From an uncultured Allomuricauda sp. (GTDB lineage: Bacteria; Bacteroidota; Bacteroidia; Flavobacteriales; Flavobacteriaceae): a stretch of DNA of 11,933 nucleotides. The position numbers and the translations under genes were made by a program. How positions within the stretch are numbered: position 1 is the first letter of the stretch; every line of letters starts with the position of its first letter. Shown here piece by piece: positions 1 to 6,484 of this stretch. Under the pieces are notes generated by a model. That model was not told the DNA's origin. It searched no databases and saw nothing but the letters and a program-made list of their open reading frames with translations. Location of the stretch: contig CALDPL010000204.1 in assembly GCA_937911965.1 (NCBI GenBank), positions 1-11,933 on the forward strand. Direction: 5' to 3'.

Positions 1-505
1 CATTGCCCAAAATGGTGGCGTACATGGCGAACTTGGTCTGTGATAGCCCGTCGGAAAACTGTTTGAAGGCCTGGAACATCACCAAGGGAACCAAGGAAAA
101 GGCCACCAGGTCCAAATAGGGCATGGCCAATTCCACCACCTCGGGGGGCTGTTGCATGGAGTACATCAGGGGCTTGAAGAGGAGGATGAGCCCGAACAGG
201 ATCAAACCCAAGCCGGTACAGAGCAACAGGCCGTGCTTCAGGGCGTTCTTGGCGGAAGCCCGGTCCCCTGCCCCATCGGCCTCGGCCACCAATGGGGTGA
301 TCGCGGTCGAAAAGCCAATTCCCAGGGACATGGCGATAAAGACAAAGCTGTTCCCCAGGGATACGGCCGCCAATTCCGTGGGGCCCAATTTTCCAACCAT
401 GATATTGTCGGCAAAGGCGACAAAGGTGTGCCCCAGCATTCCCAGTATAACGGGATAGGACAAACTGAGATTACGAGCAAATTCCTTGGTGTACTTCTGG
501 AACAC
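1..505 (-). CDS. MATE family multidrug efflux transporter, N-terminal 168 residues (3' end off the window)
   Basis: Inner-membrane antiporter that exports drugs or other organic cations using a Na+ or H+ gradient; the substrate cannot be told. The reading frame was translated by hand from the reverse strand: it begins FQKYTKEFARNLSLSYPVIL and continues with ADNIMVGKLGPTELAAVSLGNS, which is the classic MATE N-terminal pattern (helix 1, then the DxxMVG..G..ELAA segment), followed by hydrophobic stretches such as HGLLLCTGLGLILFGLILLF. An in-frame TAA stands four codons upstream of the first residue and there is no ATG before the conserved region, so GTG at 505-503 is the likely start. A full promoter match lies just upstream (527-555). 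About 60 % of the gene, including the second half of the transporter, lies outside. The family is clear; the subfamily is not. Confidence 0.9.
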   Translation of the reverse strand, partial: MFQKYTKEFARNLSLSYPVILGMLGHTFVAFADNIMVGKLGPTELAAVSLGNSFVFIAMSLGIGFSTAITPLVAEADGAGDRASAKNALKHGLLLCTGLGLILFGLILLFKPLMYSMQQPPEVVELAMPYLDLVAFSLVPLVMFQAFKQFSDGLSQTKFAMYATILGN

Positions 506-526
506 TTCAGTGGCTTAAAAAGGGAA

Positions 527-555
527 CAAAGATAAGAGTATCACAAAAACTTCAA
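527..555 (-). promoter_or_regulatory. Flavobacterial-type promoter for the MATE gene
   Basis: On the minus strand, TTG (555-553) is followed after 18 bases by TATCTTTG (534-527). This fits the Bacteroidota housekeeping consensus TTG-N17-23-TAnnTTTG known from Flavobacterium, and it is the only site in this window where I can match both halves. Transcription would start near 520, about 15 bases before the GTG start. Confidence 0.65.
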
Positions 556-603
556 GGGTTTTCCGGGGAAGGATTTTGGGGGAATTGCAAAATGGCGGTC
601 CGA

Positions 604-1377
604 TCAAAGTCCCTTGGCCTCTTCCCAATACACATCCATTTCCGCCAGGGTCATATCCTTGAGCTTCCTGCCACTGCTCCTTGCCTTATCCTCCAGATAC
701 TGAAAGCGCTTGATGAATTTTTTGTTGGTCCGCTCCAGGGCATTCTCCGGATCTATCTTCAGAAATCTGGCGTAGTTCACCATGGAAAAGAGTACATCCC
801 CAAACTCGGATTCCATCCCCTCGGGATTTCCTTGGTCCACTTCCTGCCGGAACTCCCCCAACTCTTCTTGGAGCTTATCAAAGACCTGATCGTTCTCTTC
901 CCAATCGAAGCCCACTCCGGCGACCTTGTCCTGGATGCGGTTGGCCTTGACCAAGGCCGGAAGGCCCTTGGGCACTCCCTGGAGCACGGATTTCTTGCCT
1001 TCGCCCAGTTTGATGTTTTCCCAGTTCCGTTTCACCTCGTCCTCATCCATTACCTCGACATCCCCGTATATATGGGGATGCCGGGCAATCAGTTTTTCAC
1101 AGATATTATCGGCCACGTCCCCAATGTCAAAGTCCCTGGTTTCCGAACCGATCTTGGCATAGAAGACAATGTGGAGCAACAGGTCCCCCAATTCCTTTTT
1201 GACCTCGTCCAGATCGTTGTCCAAAATGGCATCTCCCAATTCATAGGTTTCCTCAATGGTCAAATGGCGAAGGGATTCCATGGTCTGTTTCCGGTCCCAG
1301 GGACATTGTTCCCTAAGTTCGTCCATGATGTTCAACAGGCGTTCAATGGCCTTTAGCTGCCGAGATCTTGCGTTCAT
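604..1377 (-). CDS. mazG: Nucleoside triphosphate pyrophosphohydrolase MazG
   Basis: Cytoplasmic enzyme that hydrolyses (d)NTPs to NMP and pyrophosphate, thought to clean up aberrant nucleotides and to modulate the stress response. The 257-residue protein has the duplicated MazG fold. The first repeat (about 12-80) contains CPWD at 25-28, EETYE at 42-46 and ELGD at 62-65, which are the Mg-binding acidic residues. The second (about 165-230) has EELGE at 171-175, EFGD at 191-194 and the family-typical KRFQYLE near 224. Length matches full-length E. coli-type MazG. The frame can be extended to a TTG at 1395, but ATG at 1377 is preferred because the candidate -7 box at 1393-1400 would start transcription downstream of that TTG. 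It is followed on the same strand, after about 98 bases, by the MATE gene, which has its own promoter. Confidence 0.95.
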   Translation of the reverse strand: MNARSRQLKAIERLLNIMDELREQCPWDRKQTMESLRHLTIEETYELGDAILDNDLDEVKKELGDLLLHIVFYAKIGSETRDFDIGDVADNICEKLIARHPHIYGDVEVMDEDEVKRNWENIKLGEGKKSVLQGVPKGLPALVKANRIQDKVAGVGFDWEENDQVFDKLQEELGEFRQEVDQGNPEGMESEFGDVLFSMVNYARFLKIDPENALERTNKKFIKRFQYLEDKARSSGRKLKDMTLAEMDVYWEEAKGL

Positions 1378-1392
1378 CCAAAATATTTTGCC

Positions 1393-1400
1393 CAAAGGTA
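1393..1400 (-). promoter_or_regulatory. Candidate -7 box (TACCTTTG) of mazG
   Basis: TACCTTTG read on the minus strand fits TAnnTTTG and ends 16 bases before the mazG ATG. No TTG is found at the expected -33 distance, so this is a half-match only. It supports choosing the ATG at 1377 over the upstream TTG. Confidence 0.45.
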
Positions 1401-1525
1401 CGAATCCCCTACTTTGCGAATCGTTGGATCTAGACCAATTTTTTTAAAAGACCGGACCCCTGCTGAAAGGCTTGTCAGAACCCCGGGGCACAATAAAACA
1501 ATCCCCATAATCGATCCAATATCCC

Positions 1526-1533
1526 TATTTTTG
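1526..1533 (+). promoter_or_regulatory. Candidate -7 box (TATTTTTG) of the SGNH hydrolase-hexosaminidase pair
   Basis: TATTTTTG matches TAnnTTTG and ends 22 bases before the ATG at 1556. I see no -33 TTG at the right distance. The rest of the 178-base divergent gap between mazG and this gene (1378-1555) holds no other recognisable element. Confidence 0.45.
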
Positions 1534-1555
1534 GCAAAATAATCCAAGTTAAAAA

Positions 1556-2224
1556 ATGGAATATAGAAGTGTTTTTTTGAAAAGACTCCCGATTTTATTT
1601 CTGCTGTTCTCCGTCCTTGGGCATACCCAAAATGGGGAGGCCTTCGCTGGGGAAGTGGTGGCCATCCAAAAAAAATATGACAGCATTTGGGATGCCGAAA
1701 GGCCCACCATAGTGTTCACCGGCAGTTCGAGTATACGCATGTGGTACGACCTGGACCTCCGCTTTCCGGATCAACAGGTACTGAACACAGGCTTCGGGGG
1801 ATCTCAGTTTTCAGATCTTCAGCGCTATCTGGATGAACTGGTCCTGGATTATAGGCCGGTGAAGGTGTTCATTTATGAGGGGGACAATGATATTTCGGCT
1901 CGAAAAAGACAACGGGAAATCATTGAAACCGCTGAAAATGTCATCGAGCGGCTGCGAGACGCCAAAGAGGACATCCAAATTGTACTGATCTCCCCAAAGC
2001 CGAGCATTTCCAGATGGAACCTCAGGGGGAAATACAAACGATTGAACCGAAAACTCAGCCGACTGGCCGGCAAGTACCAGGGTGTCGAATTTGTCGATAT
2101 CTGGAACCCCATGCTCAATGGGAGAAAACTGAACCAAGAGCTGTTCCTGGAGGACGGCCTCCACCTCAATGCCAAAGGATATGATATTTGGTATGACCAA
2201 CTAAAGAACCATGTTGAACCTTAA
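1556..2224 (+). CDS. Exported SGNH/GDSL-family hydrolase (acetylhydrolase-like)
   Basis: Probably a periplasmic or secreted esterase removing acyl (often acetyl) groups from a carbohydrate or lipid; the substrate cannot be read from the sequence. The 222-residue protein opens with a signal peptide (KR at 9-10, hydrophobic LPILFLLFSVL at 11-21, likely cleavage soon after GHTQ). SGNH blocks are visible: block I FTGSSSIRMW with the probable nucleophile Ser58, block II NTGFGGS (77-83) with the oxyanion Gly, block III GDND (109-112) with Asn111, and block V DGLH with Asp200 and His203, completing the triad. Block I has GSSS in place of GDS, as in platelet-activating-factor acetylhydrolase-like members. 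The next gene starts only 9 bases after its stop, so it is probably co-transcribed with the GH20 hexosaminidase, suggesting deacylation of an amino-sugar glycan. That link is inference. Confidence 0.88.
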   Translation: MEYRSVFLKRLPILFLLFSVLGHTQNGEAFAGEVVAIQKKYDSIWDAERPTIVFTGSSSIRMWYDLDLRFPDQQVLNTGFGGSQFSDLQRYLDELVLDYRPVKVFIYEGDNDISARKRQREIIETAENVIERLRDAKEDIQIVLISPKPSISRWNLRGKYKRLNRKLSRLAGKYQGVEFVDIWNPMLNGRKLNQELFLEDGLHLNAKGYDIWYDQLKNHVEP

Positions 2225-2233
2225 ACCCTTGCC

Positions 2234-3814
2234 ATGCTAAAAAGAACCCTGACCCTCTTTGCCGCCATTCTCCTATTGGCCGCCTGCCAGGACCAAAAAA
2301 AGGAAATCGATTTTCCAAGAACCCAGCTGGACCAAGCTGCCCTGATTCCCAAACCCCAAAAGATCATAGCCACCCATTCCGCCTTTGGATTGGACTCCTC
2401 AACGGTAATCTACACTTCCGGTGGAGATCCCCAATTCGAGGAGGTGGGCAGGTTCCTTGCCGACAAGATCAAGCTCCACACCGGCTTGGAATTGGCCGTG
2501 AACGACAGCGGTTCTGAAAAATTGGAGCGCTTGATCTATATCAACCAATCGGATTCCGTTGACCTGGAGGGTCCGGAATCCTACCAACTCCTGATCAAAA
2601 GGGATTCGATCTACCTGAACGCGAAGACCGCGGCGGGGGCCTTTAGGGGAGTGCAGACCCTCAGACAGCTCATCCCCGATCAAAGCAACGACACCCTTGC
2701 CGATCAACCCCTATGGCCGATTCCCAGTGGAAAGATCATCGATGCCCCCAGGTTTGCCCATCGTTCGGCCATGCTGGACGTGGCCCGACATTTCTTCAGT
2801 GTGGAAGAAGTCAAAAGATTCATCGATATCCTCGCCTATTACAAGTACAACGCCCTCCACCTCCACCTTTCGGACGACCAAGGTTGGCGGATCGAGATCA
2901 AATCCTGGCCCAAGCTCACCGAAATCGGGGGCAAGACCCAGGTCGGTGGAGGTGAAGGGGGATTTTTCACCCAGGAGGATTTTAAGGAAATCGTGGCCCA
3001 TGCCGCCCAAAGGCATATGACCATCGTCCCGGAAATCGATATGCCCGGCCATACCAATGCCGCCTCCCTGAGCTATCCCTTTTTAAATGGGAACGGGAAA
3101 GCGCTCAAGCCCTATACGGGAACCGAGGTGGGGTTCAGCACCTTCGACACCCAAAAGGGCACCGTCTATGCCTTTATCGATGATGTGATCCGAGAAATTG
3201 CCGCCATAAGCCCCGGACCCTATTTCCATATTGGCGGGGATGAAAGCCATGTGACCGAGAAAAAAGGGTATATCCAATTTGTGGAGCGGGTGGAAAAATT
3301 GGTCCATAAGCACGGAAAAAAGGCCATGGGCTGGGATGAGATCGCGCAGGCCAATATCGATGAAACGACAGTGGTCCAGTTCTGGAACGACCCCAAGAAT
3401 GCCCTGAAAGCTGCCAAAAACGGATCCAAGATCTTGTTTTCCCCTGCCAGTAGGGCCTATATGGACATGAAATACGACAGCCTTTCCCGGTACGGCCTCA
3501 GCTGGGCCGGTCTGATTCCAGTGGACCATGGATACAATTGGAATCCGGGGACCTTTGTGGAGGGCCTGCCCGAGGAAAGCATATTTGGCATCGAAGCTCC
3601 CTTATGGTCCGAGACCATCTCGGACAGAACGGGCCTGGAATACCTGGCTTTCCCAAGGGCCTTGGGGTATGCCGAACTGGGTTGGTCCAACGGGGAAGCG
3701 CTCCAATGGGAGGATTACCGGAACCGTTTGGCCCGGCAGTTGCCCTATTTTAAGGCCATGGAAATCAATTTTTACCCCACTGGATTGGTGGACTGGAAAG
3801 GGAAGGAGGACTGA
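2234..3814 (+). CDS. Beta-N-acetylhexosaminidase, GH20, lipoprotein
   Basis: Glycosidase that releases terminal beta-linked GlcNAc or GalNAc from chitin oligomers, glycans or wall fragments by substrate-assisted catalysis. The 526-residue protein begins with a lipoprotein signal peptide: hydrophobic LTLFAAILLLAAC with lipobox Cys18, followed by QDQKKE, so it is predicted to be anchored in the outer membrane or face the periplasm. A GH20b-type N-terminal domain (about 35-170) precedes the catalytic barrel (about 173-490). The barrel shows RSAMLDVARHFF (177-188), HLHLSDDQGWRIEI (209-222), PEIDMPGH (266-273) and HIGGDES (332-338), the last with the catalytic Asp336-Glu337 pair. W367 and W377-equivalent substrate-cage tryptophans are suggested by GWDE (366-369) and FWND (383-386). 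Its stop codon touches that of the opposing DUF5606 gene with no base between. Family assignment is firm; true substrate is not. Confidence 0.95.
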   Translation: MLKRTLTLFAAILLLAACQDQKKEIDFPRTQLDQAALIPKPQKIIATHSAFGLDSSTVIYTSGGDPQFEEVGRFLADKIKLHTGLELAVNDSGSEKLERLIYINQSDSVDLEGPESYQLLIKRDSIYLNAKTAAGAFRGVQTLRQLIPDQSNDTLADQPLWPIPSGKIIDAPRFAHRSAMLDVARHFFSVEEVKRFIDILAYYKYNALHLHLSDDQGWRIEIKSWPKLTEIGGKTQVGGGEGGFFTQEDFKEIVAHAAQRHMTIVPEIDMPGHTNAASLSYPFLNGNGKALKPYTGTEVGFSTFDTQKGTVYAFIDDVIREIAAISPGPYFHIGGDESHVTEKKGYIQFVERVEKLVHKHGKKAMGWDEIAQANIDETTVVQFWNDPKNALKAAKNGSKILFSPASRAYMDMKYDSLSRYGLSWAGLIPVDHGYNWNPGTFVEGLPEESIFGIEAPLWSETISDRTGLEYLAFPRALGYAELGWSNGEALQWEDYRNRLARQLPYFKAMEINFYPTGLVDWKGKED

Positions 3815-4255
3815 TCACTCTTCTTCGGAGGAGGCCTCAACGGCCTCCTTCGCATCCTCGGTGGCCTCGATAAAATCGGTGATGTCCTTATCGATAAGGA
3901 TATTGTACCACTGAATGATTTTCTTGATGTCGCTCGGATAGACCCGATCCTCATCGTAATTGGGGAGGATTTCAAAGAAATATTCCTCGAGTTCCAATTT
4001 TTCGGCCTTGTGGGAAATGGAAGTTTTTTTGCCCCCCTCCTTTTCCTTTATTTTTTGAAAGACTTCCCGAAGGGGCACTTCCTCCTCCAGGGTGTAAATG
4101 GCGATTTCGGATAGCACACTCACATTGTTCCTCAGGCCCACACTCAGACGTTTGCCGTCCAATAGGGATTCCCCGACAAAGCCGGTCCTGGTCTGGGTGA
4201 TCAATTTGTAGAGTCCGGGCTTACCGCCTATGGATAAGATTTTGTCCAATGCCAT
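3815..4255 (-). CDS. DUF5606 family protein
   Basis: Conserved Bacteroidota protein of unknown function; I recognise the family from its N-terminus MALDKILSIGGKPGLYKLITQTRTGF and the segment ISHKAEKLELEEYFFEILPNYDEDRVYPSDIKKIIQWYNIL. The 146-residue protein has no signal peptide or membrane helix, so it is presumably cytoplasmic. The first 60 residues look like a small beta-rich domain, the middle is helical with the DxDRVYPSDIKK motif at about 101-113, and the tail is acidic (ending EASSEEE). It is the last gene of a minus-strand run after ruvX and def, separated from def by 54 bases that carry a candidate promoter of its own. Its neighbours suggest a housekeeping role, but no function can be given from the sequence. 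Confidence 0.88.
   Translation of the reverse strand: MALDKILSIGGKPGLYKLITQTRTGFVGESLLDGKRLSVGLRNNVSVLSEIAIYTLEEEVPLREVFQKIKEKEGGKKTSISHKAEKLELEEYFFEILPNYDEDRVYPSDIKKIIQWYNILIDKDITDFIEATEDAKEAVEASSEEE
3829..3849. terminator. Perfect 8-bp hairpin at the convergent gene junction, possible bidirectional terminator
   Basis: AGGAGGCC (3829-3836) pairs perfectly with GGCCTCCT (3842-3849) around the five-base loop TCAAC. It begins 15 bases after the hexosaminidase stop and lies inside the last codons of the DUF5606 gene. No T-tract follows in either direction, so it is not a canonical intrinsic terminator. It could also be an accident of the Ala/Glu-rich coding there. Confidence 0.25.
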
Positions 4256-4275
4256 TTGCTATCAATTTATGCGGG

Positions 4276-4283
4276 CAAAAATA
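4276..4283 (-). promoter_or_regulatory. Candidate -7 box (TATTTTTG) of the DUF5606 gene
   Basis: TATTTTTG on the minus strand, in the 54-base gap between def and the DUF5606 gene, ends 20 bases before the ATG. No matching -33 TTG. It suggests the gene may be transcribed separately as well as by read-through from ruvX-def. Confidence 0.4.
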
Positions 4284-4309
4284 TGGCTTTATGCGAAACT
4301 GTGATTTTT

Positions 4310-4900
4310 TTAACGTCCTTTTTTGATATTGGGAAACTTCATCCTGTACTCCACATCGATTTTTCCCTTGGAAATCTTGTCCAACTTTCCCTTGATCAAT
4401 CGCTTTTTCAGGGAGGATAGCTTATCGGTGAACAGAATGCCCTCAATATGGTCGTATTCGTGCTGAATCACCCGGGCCAGGGTTCCCTTATAGGTTTCCC
4501 TATGGGGCTTGAAATTCTCATCGAGGTAACTGATGGTGATCTCCGGCTTACGCTTGACATCTTCCCGAATATCCGGAATGCTAAGGCAGCCTTCGTTGAA
4601 ATCCCATTCCTTGCCACTCTCCTGCTCTATCTTGGCGTTGATGAACACTTTCTTAAACCCTTTCAGGGCCATTTGTTCCTCCTGGCCCAGATCCTCATCA
4701 TTGGAGAAGGGATCCGTGTCCACCACGAACAACCGAATTGGAAGTCCGACCTGGGGAGCGGCCAGGCCAACGCCGTGGGCGTTGTACATGGTCTCCCACA
4801 TATTGGCGATCAGGGGTTTTAAATCCGGGTGGTCCGGGGCAATATCGGTCGCCTTTTTGCGTAAAACGGGGTCTCCGTATGCTACAATGGGTAATATCAT
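4310..4900 (-). CDS. def: Peptide deformylase
   Basis: Metalloenzyme that removes the formyl group from the N-terminal methionine of new proteins in the cytoplasm; usually essential. All three signature motifs are present in the 196-residue protein: GVGLAAPQVG (43-52), EGCLSIP (103-109) with metal ligand Cys105, and HEYDH (147-151) with ligands His147 and His151 and catalytic Glu148. Between motifs 1 and 2 is an acidic insertion (DPFSNDEDLGQEEQ, about 63-76), common in Bacteroidota versions, and the C-terminus is Lys-rich. The gene starts 3 bases after the ruvX stop codon, so the two are surely co-transcribed. Start ATG at 4900 gives the usual MILPIVAYGDPVLR beginning. Confidence 0.97.
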   Translation of the reverse strand: MILPIVAYGDPVLRKKATDIAPDHPDLKPLIANMWETMYNAHGVGLAAPQVGLPIRLFVVDTDPFSNDEDLGQEEQMALKGFKKVFINAKIEQESGKEWDFNEGCLSIPDIREDVKRKPEITISYLDENFKPHRETYKGTLARVIQHEYDHIEGILFTDKLSSLKKRLIKGKLDKISKGKIDVEYRMKFPNIKKGR

Positions 4901-4903
4901 AAA

Positions 4904-5314
4904 CTACTTTCTATTTAAATAGGCCTGTAAGATCAGGGTGGCACTAATCTCATCGATCAGGGCCTTGTCACGTCTTTTCTTTTTTTTCAATCCGCCCTCC
5001 ACCATGGAACGCACCGCCATTTTGGAGGTAAATCTCTCGTCTTGGCGTTCCACCGGAACATTGGGGAACATGGCCGCCAATTTCTTTAGGAGTTCCTGGA
5101 TCCCCACTTCGGATTCCGAGGGGGTATTGTCCATCTGTTTGGGAAGTCCCACCACAAAAAGCTCCACCTGCTCCCCCTTGAGGTAATCCTCCAGAAAGGG
5201 AATCAGTTCCTTGGTGGGAACGGTAGTGAGTCCCGATGCAATCAATTGGAGTTCGTCCGTGACCGCGATCCCGGTCCTGATCTTCCCATAATCCAAGGCC
5301 AGTATTCTTGCCAA
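4904..5314 (-). CDS. ruvX: RuvX/YqgF family nuclease (putative pre-16S rRNA nuclease)
   Basis: Small RNase H-fold protein of the YqgF family, implicated in 16S rRNA 5'-end processing and annotated in older work as a Holliday junction resolvase. The 136 residues start MARILALDYGKIRTGIAVTD, where Asp8 is the first acidic active-site residue. VVGLPKQMDNTPSE (54-67), DERFTS (92-97) and IDEISA (120-125) supply the other conserved segments. The start codon is TTG (5314-5312): there is no in-frame ATG upstream, and beginning here gives exactly the usual family N-terminus. A -7-like box lies only 13 bases further upstream, so the leader would be very short. First gene of ruvX-def(-DUF5606), divergent from dapD. 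Confidence 0.93.
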   Translation of the reverse strand: MARILALDYGKIRTGIAVTDELQLIASGLTTVPTKELIPFLEDYLKGEQVELFVVGLPKQMDNTPSESEVGIQELLKKLAAMFPNVPVERQDERFTSKMAVRSMVEGGLKKKKRRDKALIDEISATLILQAYLNRK

Positions 5315-5327
5315 AACAATTTTTCTG

Positions 5328-5335
5328 CAAAAATA
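5328..5335 (-). promoter_or_regulatory. Candidate -7 box (TATTTTTG) of ruvX-def
   Basis: TATTTTTG on the minus strand ends 13 bases before the TTG start of ruvX, which would leave a leader of under ten bases. No -33 TTG seen. It faces away from the dapD promoter in the same 98-base divergent gap. Confidence 0.4.
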
Positions 5336-5388
5336 ACCCTAAAAATGTTATGGCCTTAAAAATGGGGGTGATATTCTGGGCGGGGGCC

Positions 5389-5396
5389 TATCTTTG
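5389..5396 (+). promoter_or_regulatory. Candidate -7 box (TATCTTTG) of dapD
   Basis: TATCTTTG followed by C fits the Bacteroidota -7 consensus closely and ends 16 bases before the dapD ATG. No clear -33 TTG. It argues against the longer in-frame starts upstream (for example ATG at 5350), which would lie before the transcription start. Confidence 0.5.
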
Positions 5397-5412
5397 CAAA
5401 AATTTAAAAATA

Positions 5413-6228
5413 ATGACAGCCATTAGGGAGTTGATCGAAAATGCATGGGAAAACAGGGAATTGTTGGAAGAACAAAGGACCCAAAATGCCATTAGGGAGG
5501 CCATTGGGCTTCTCGACAGGGGGGAACTGCGTTGTGCCCAACCCAATGGGGAGGAATGGCAGATCAACGAGTGGGTGAAAAAGGCCGTGGTACTCTACTT
5601 TCCGATACAAAAAATGGAAGTGCTGGAGGCCGGTATTTTTGAATTTCACGATAAAATCCCCTTGAAAAGGGGCTATGGGGAAAAAGGGATCCGCGTGGTC
5701 CCATCGGCAGTGGCCCGACATGGGGCCTATATTTCAGCGGGCACCATCCTGATGCCCAGCTATGTCAACATCGGGGCCTATGTGGACCAGGGGACCATGG
5801 TCGATACCTGGGCCACGGTCGGCAGTTGTGCCCAGATCGGCAAGAACGTCCACCTGAGTGGCGGGGTCGGCATAGGGGGGGTCTTGGAACCCTTGCAGGC
5901 AGCCCCGGTGATCATCGAGGACAACGCCTTCATTGGTTCCCGTTGTATCGTTGTCGAGGGGGTACGCGTGGAACGGGAAGCGGTATTGGGGGCCAATGTG
6001 GTCCTGACCGCATCGACCAAGATCATCGACGTGACCGGGGACAAACCCGTGGAACTCAAGGGAAGGGTACCGGCCAGATCGGTGGTCATCCCGGGAAGTT
6101 ACACCAAACAGTTCCCTGCCGGGGAATATCAGGTGCCCTGCGCCTTGATCATTGGCCAACGCAAGGAAAGTACCGATAAGAAAACTTCCCTGAACAACGC
6201 CCTTAGGGAGCATGATGTAGCGGTTTAG
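5413..6228 (+). CDS. dapD: 2,3,4,5-tetrahydropyridine-2,6-dicarboxylate N-succinyltransferase
   Basis: Transfers succinyl from succinyl-CoA to tetrahydrodipicolinate in the succinylase branch of the lysine/meso-diaminopimelate pathway, feeding peptidoglycan and protein synthesis; acts in the cytoplasm as a trimer. The frame is open further upstream, but ATG at 5413 gives 271 residues, the usual DapD length, and the typical start MTAIRELIENAWENR. An N-terminal helical domain (1-95) is followed by left-handed beta-helix hexapeptide repeats (about 97-230), including VNIGAYVDQGTMVDTWATVGSCAQIG (118-143), the signature GGVGIGGVLEPLQAAP (150-165) and EDNAFIGSRC (169-178). It stands alone, divergent from ruvX; no other dap gene is in the window. 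Confidence 0.97.
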   Translation: MTAIRELIENAWENRELLEEQRTQNAIREAIGLLDRGELRCAQPNGEEWQINEWVKKAVVLYFPIQKMEVLEAGIFEFHDKIPLKRGYGEKGIRVVPSAVARHGAYISAGTILMPSYVNIGAYVDQGTMVDTWATVGSCAQIGKNVHLSGGVGIGGVLEPLQAAPVIIEDNAFIGSRCIVVEGVRVEREAVLGANVVLTASTKIIDVTGDKPVELKGRVPARSVVIPGSYTKQFPAGEYQVPCALIIGQRKESTDKKTSLNNALREHDVAV

Positions 6229-6369
6229 GAGGTTCCCCGAACAAAGGATCGGAAACCTTCGACCAAAAAAGCTGCTGGCCGGAACTTAAAATCCAAAGTC
6301 CACGCAACCTTCCCCACAACCGGATATCTTATTAAAGGAAAACCGTAAGGATATCAAATCAAGGAACAC

Positions 6370-6377
6370 TAACTTTG
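6370..6377 (+). promoter_or_regulatory. Candidate -7 box (TAACTTTG), distal
   Basis: TAACTTTG followed by C is a close match to TAnnTTTG but lies 107 bases before the glycosyltransferase start, so a transcript from here would have a leader of about 100 bases. The inverted repeat at 6323-6355 ends 14 bases upstream, where a regulator could sit. Half-match only. Confidence 0.35.
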
Positions 6378-6451
6378 CGGTAGGGAATTTTTCGATTTGA
6401 TTGTTGTAAGAAAAAGATGTATGAAGCAATTTTTCCCTGCTTTATCTGTTA

Positions 6452-6459
6452 TAATTTTG
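6452..6459 (+). promoter_or_regulatory. Candidate -7 box (TAATTTTG), proximal to the glycosyltransferase at 6485
   Basis: TAATTTTG fits the consensus and ends 25 bases before the ATG at 6485, the usual distance for this window. No -33 TTG at the right spacing. It is the more likely main promoter of the gene, the copy at 6370 being an alternative. Confidence 0.4.
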
Positions 6460-6484
6460 TATTGTTGAAAATACCGCACCCTAT

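Larger units (their letters stand above)
6229..6484. other. 256-base intergenic region between dapD and the first glycosyltransferase
   Basis: Contains no plausible gene. It holds an imperfect inverted repeat (6323-6331 with 6346-6355: GATATCTTA against TAAGGATATC, one bulged G) and two candidate -7 boxes (6370 and 6452). I see no terminator with a T-tract after dapD and no tRNA or riboswitch fold that I recognise. Confidence 0.5.

Noticed and set aside
123..535. Two overlapping plus-strand open frames
   Set aside because: Antisense to the MATE transporter coding sequence, which has clear family motifs on the minus strand.
592..1356. Long open frame (254 codons) on the plus strand
   Set aside because: Entirely antisense to mazG, whose motifs are unmistakable; the antisense protein shows no family pattern and arises from the codon bias of the real gene.
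5308..5412. N-terminal extension of dapD (35 residues from a TTG, or from ATG 5350)
   Set aside because: Not part of the usual DapD N-terminus, overlaps the divergent ruvX start, and lies upstream of the TATCTTTG promoter box.
5418..5500. Repeated 12-base word GCCATTAGGGAG near the dapD start
   Set aside because: Both copies encode Ala-Ile-Arg-Glu within the helical N-terminal domain of DapD; ordinary coding repetition, not a regulatory repeat.
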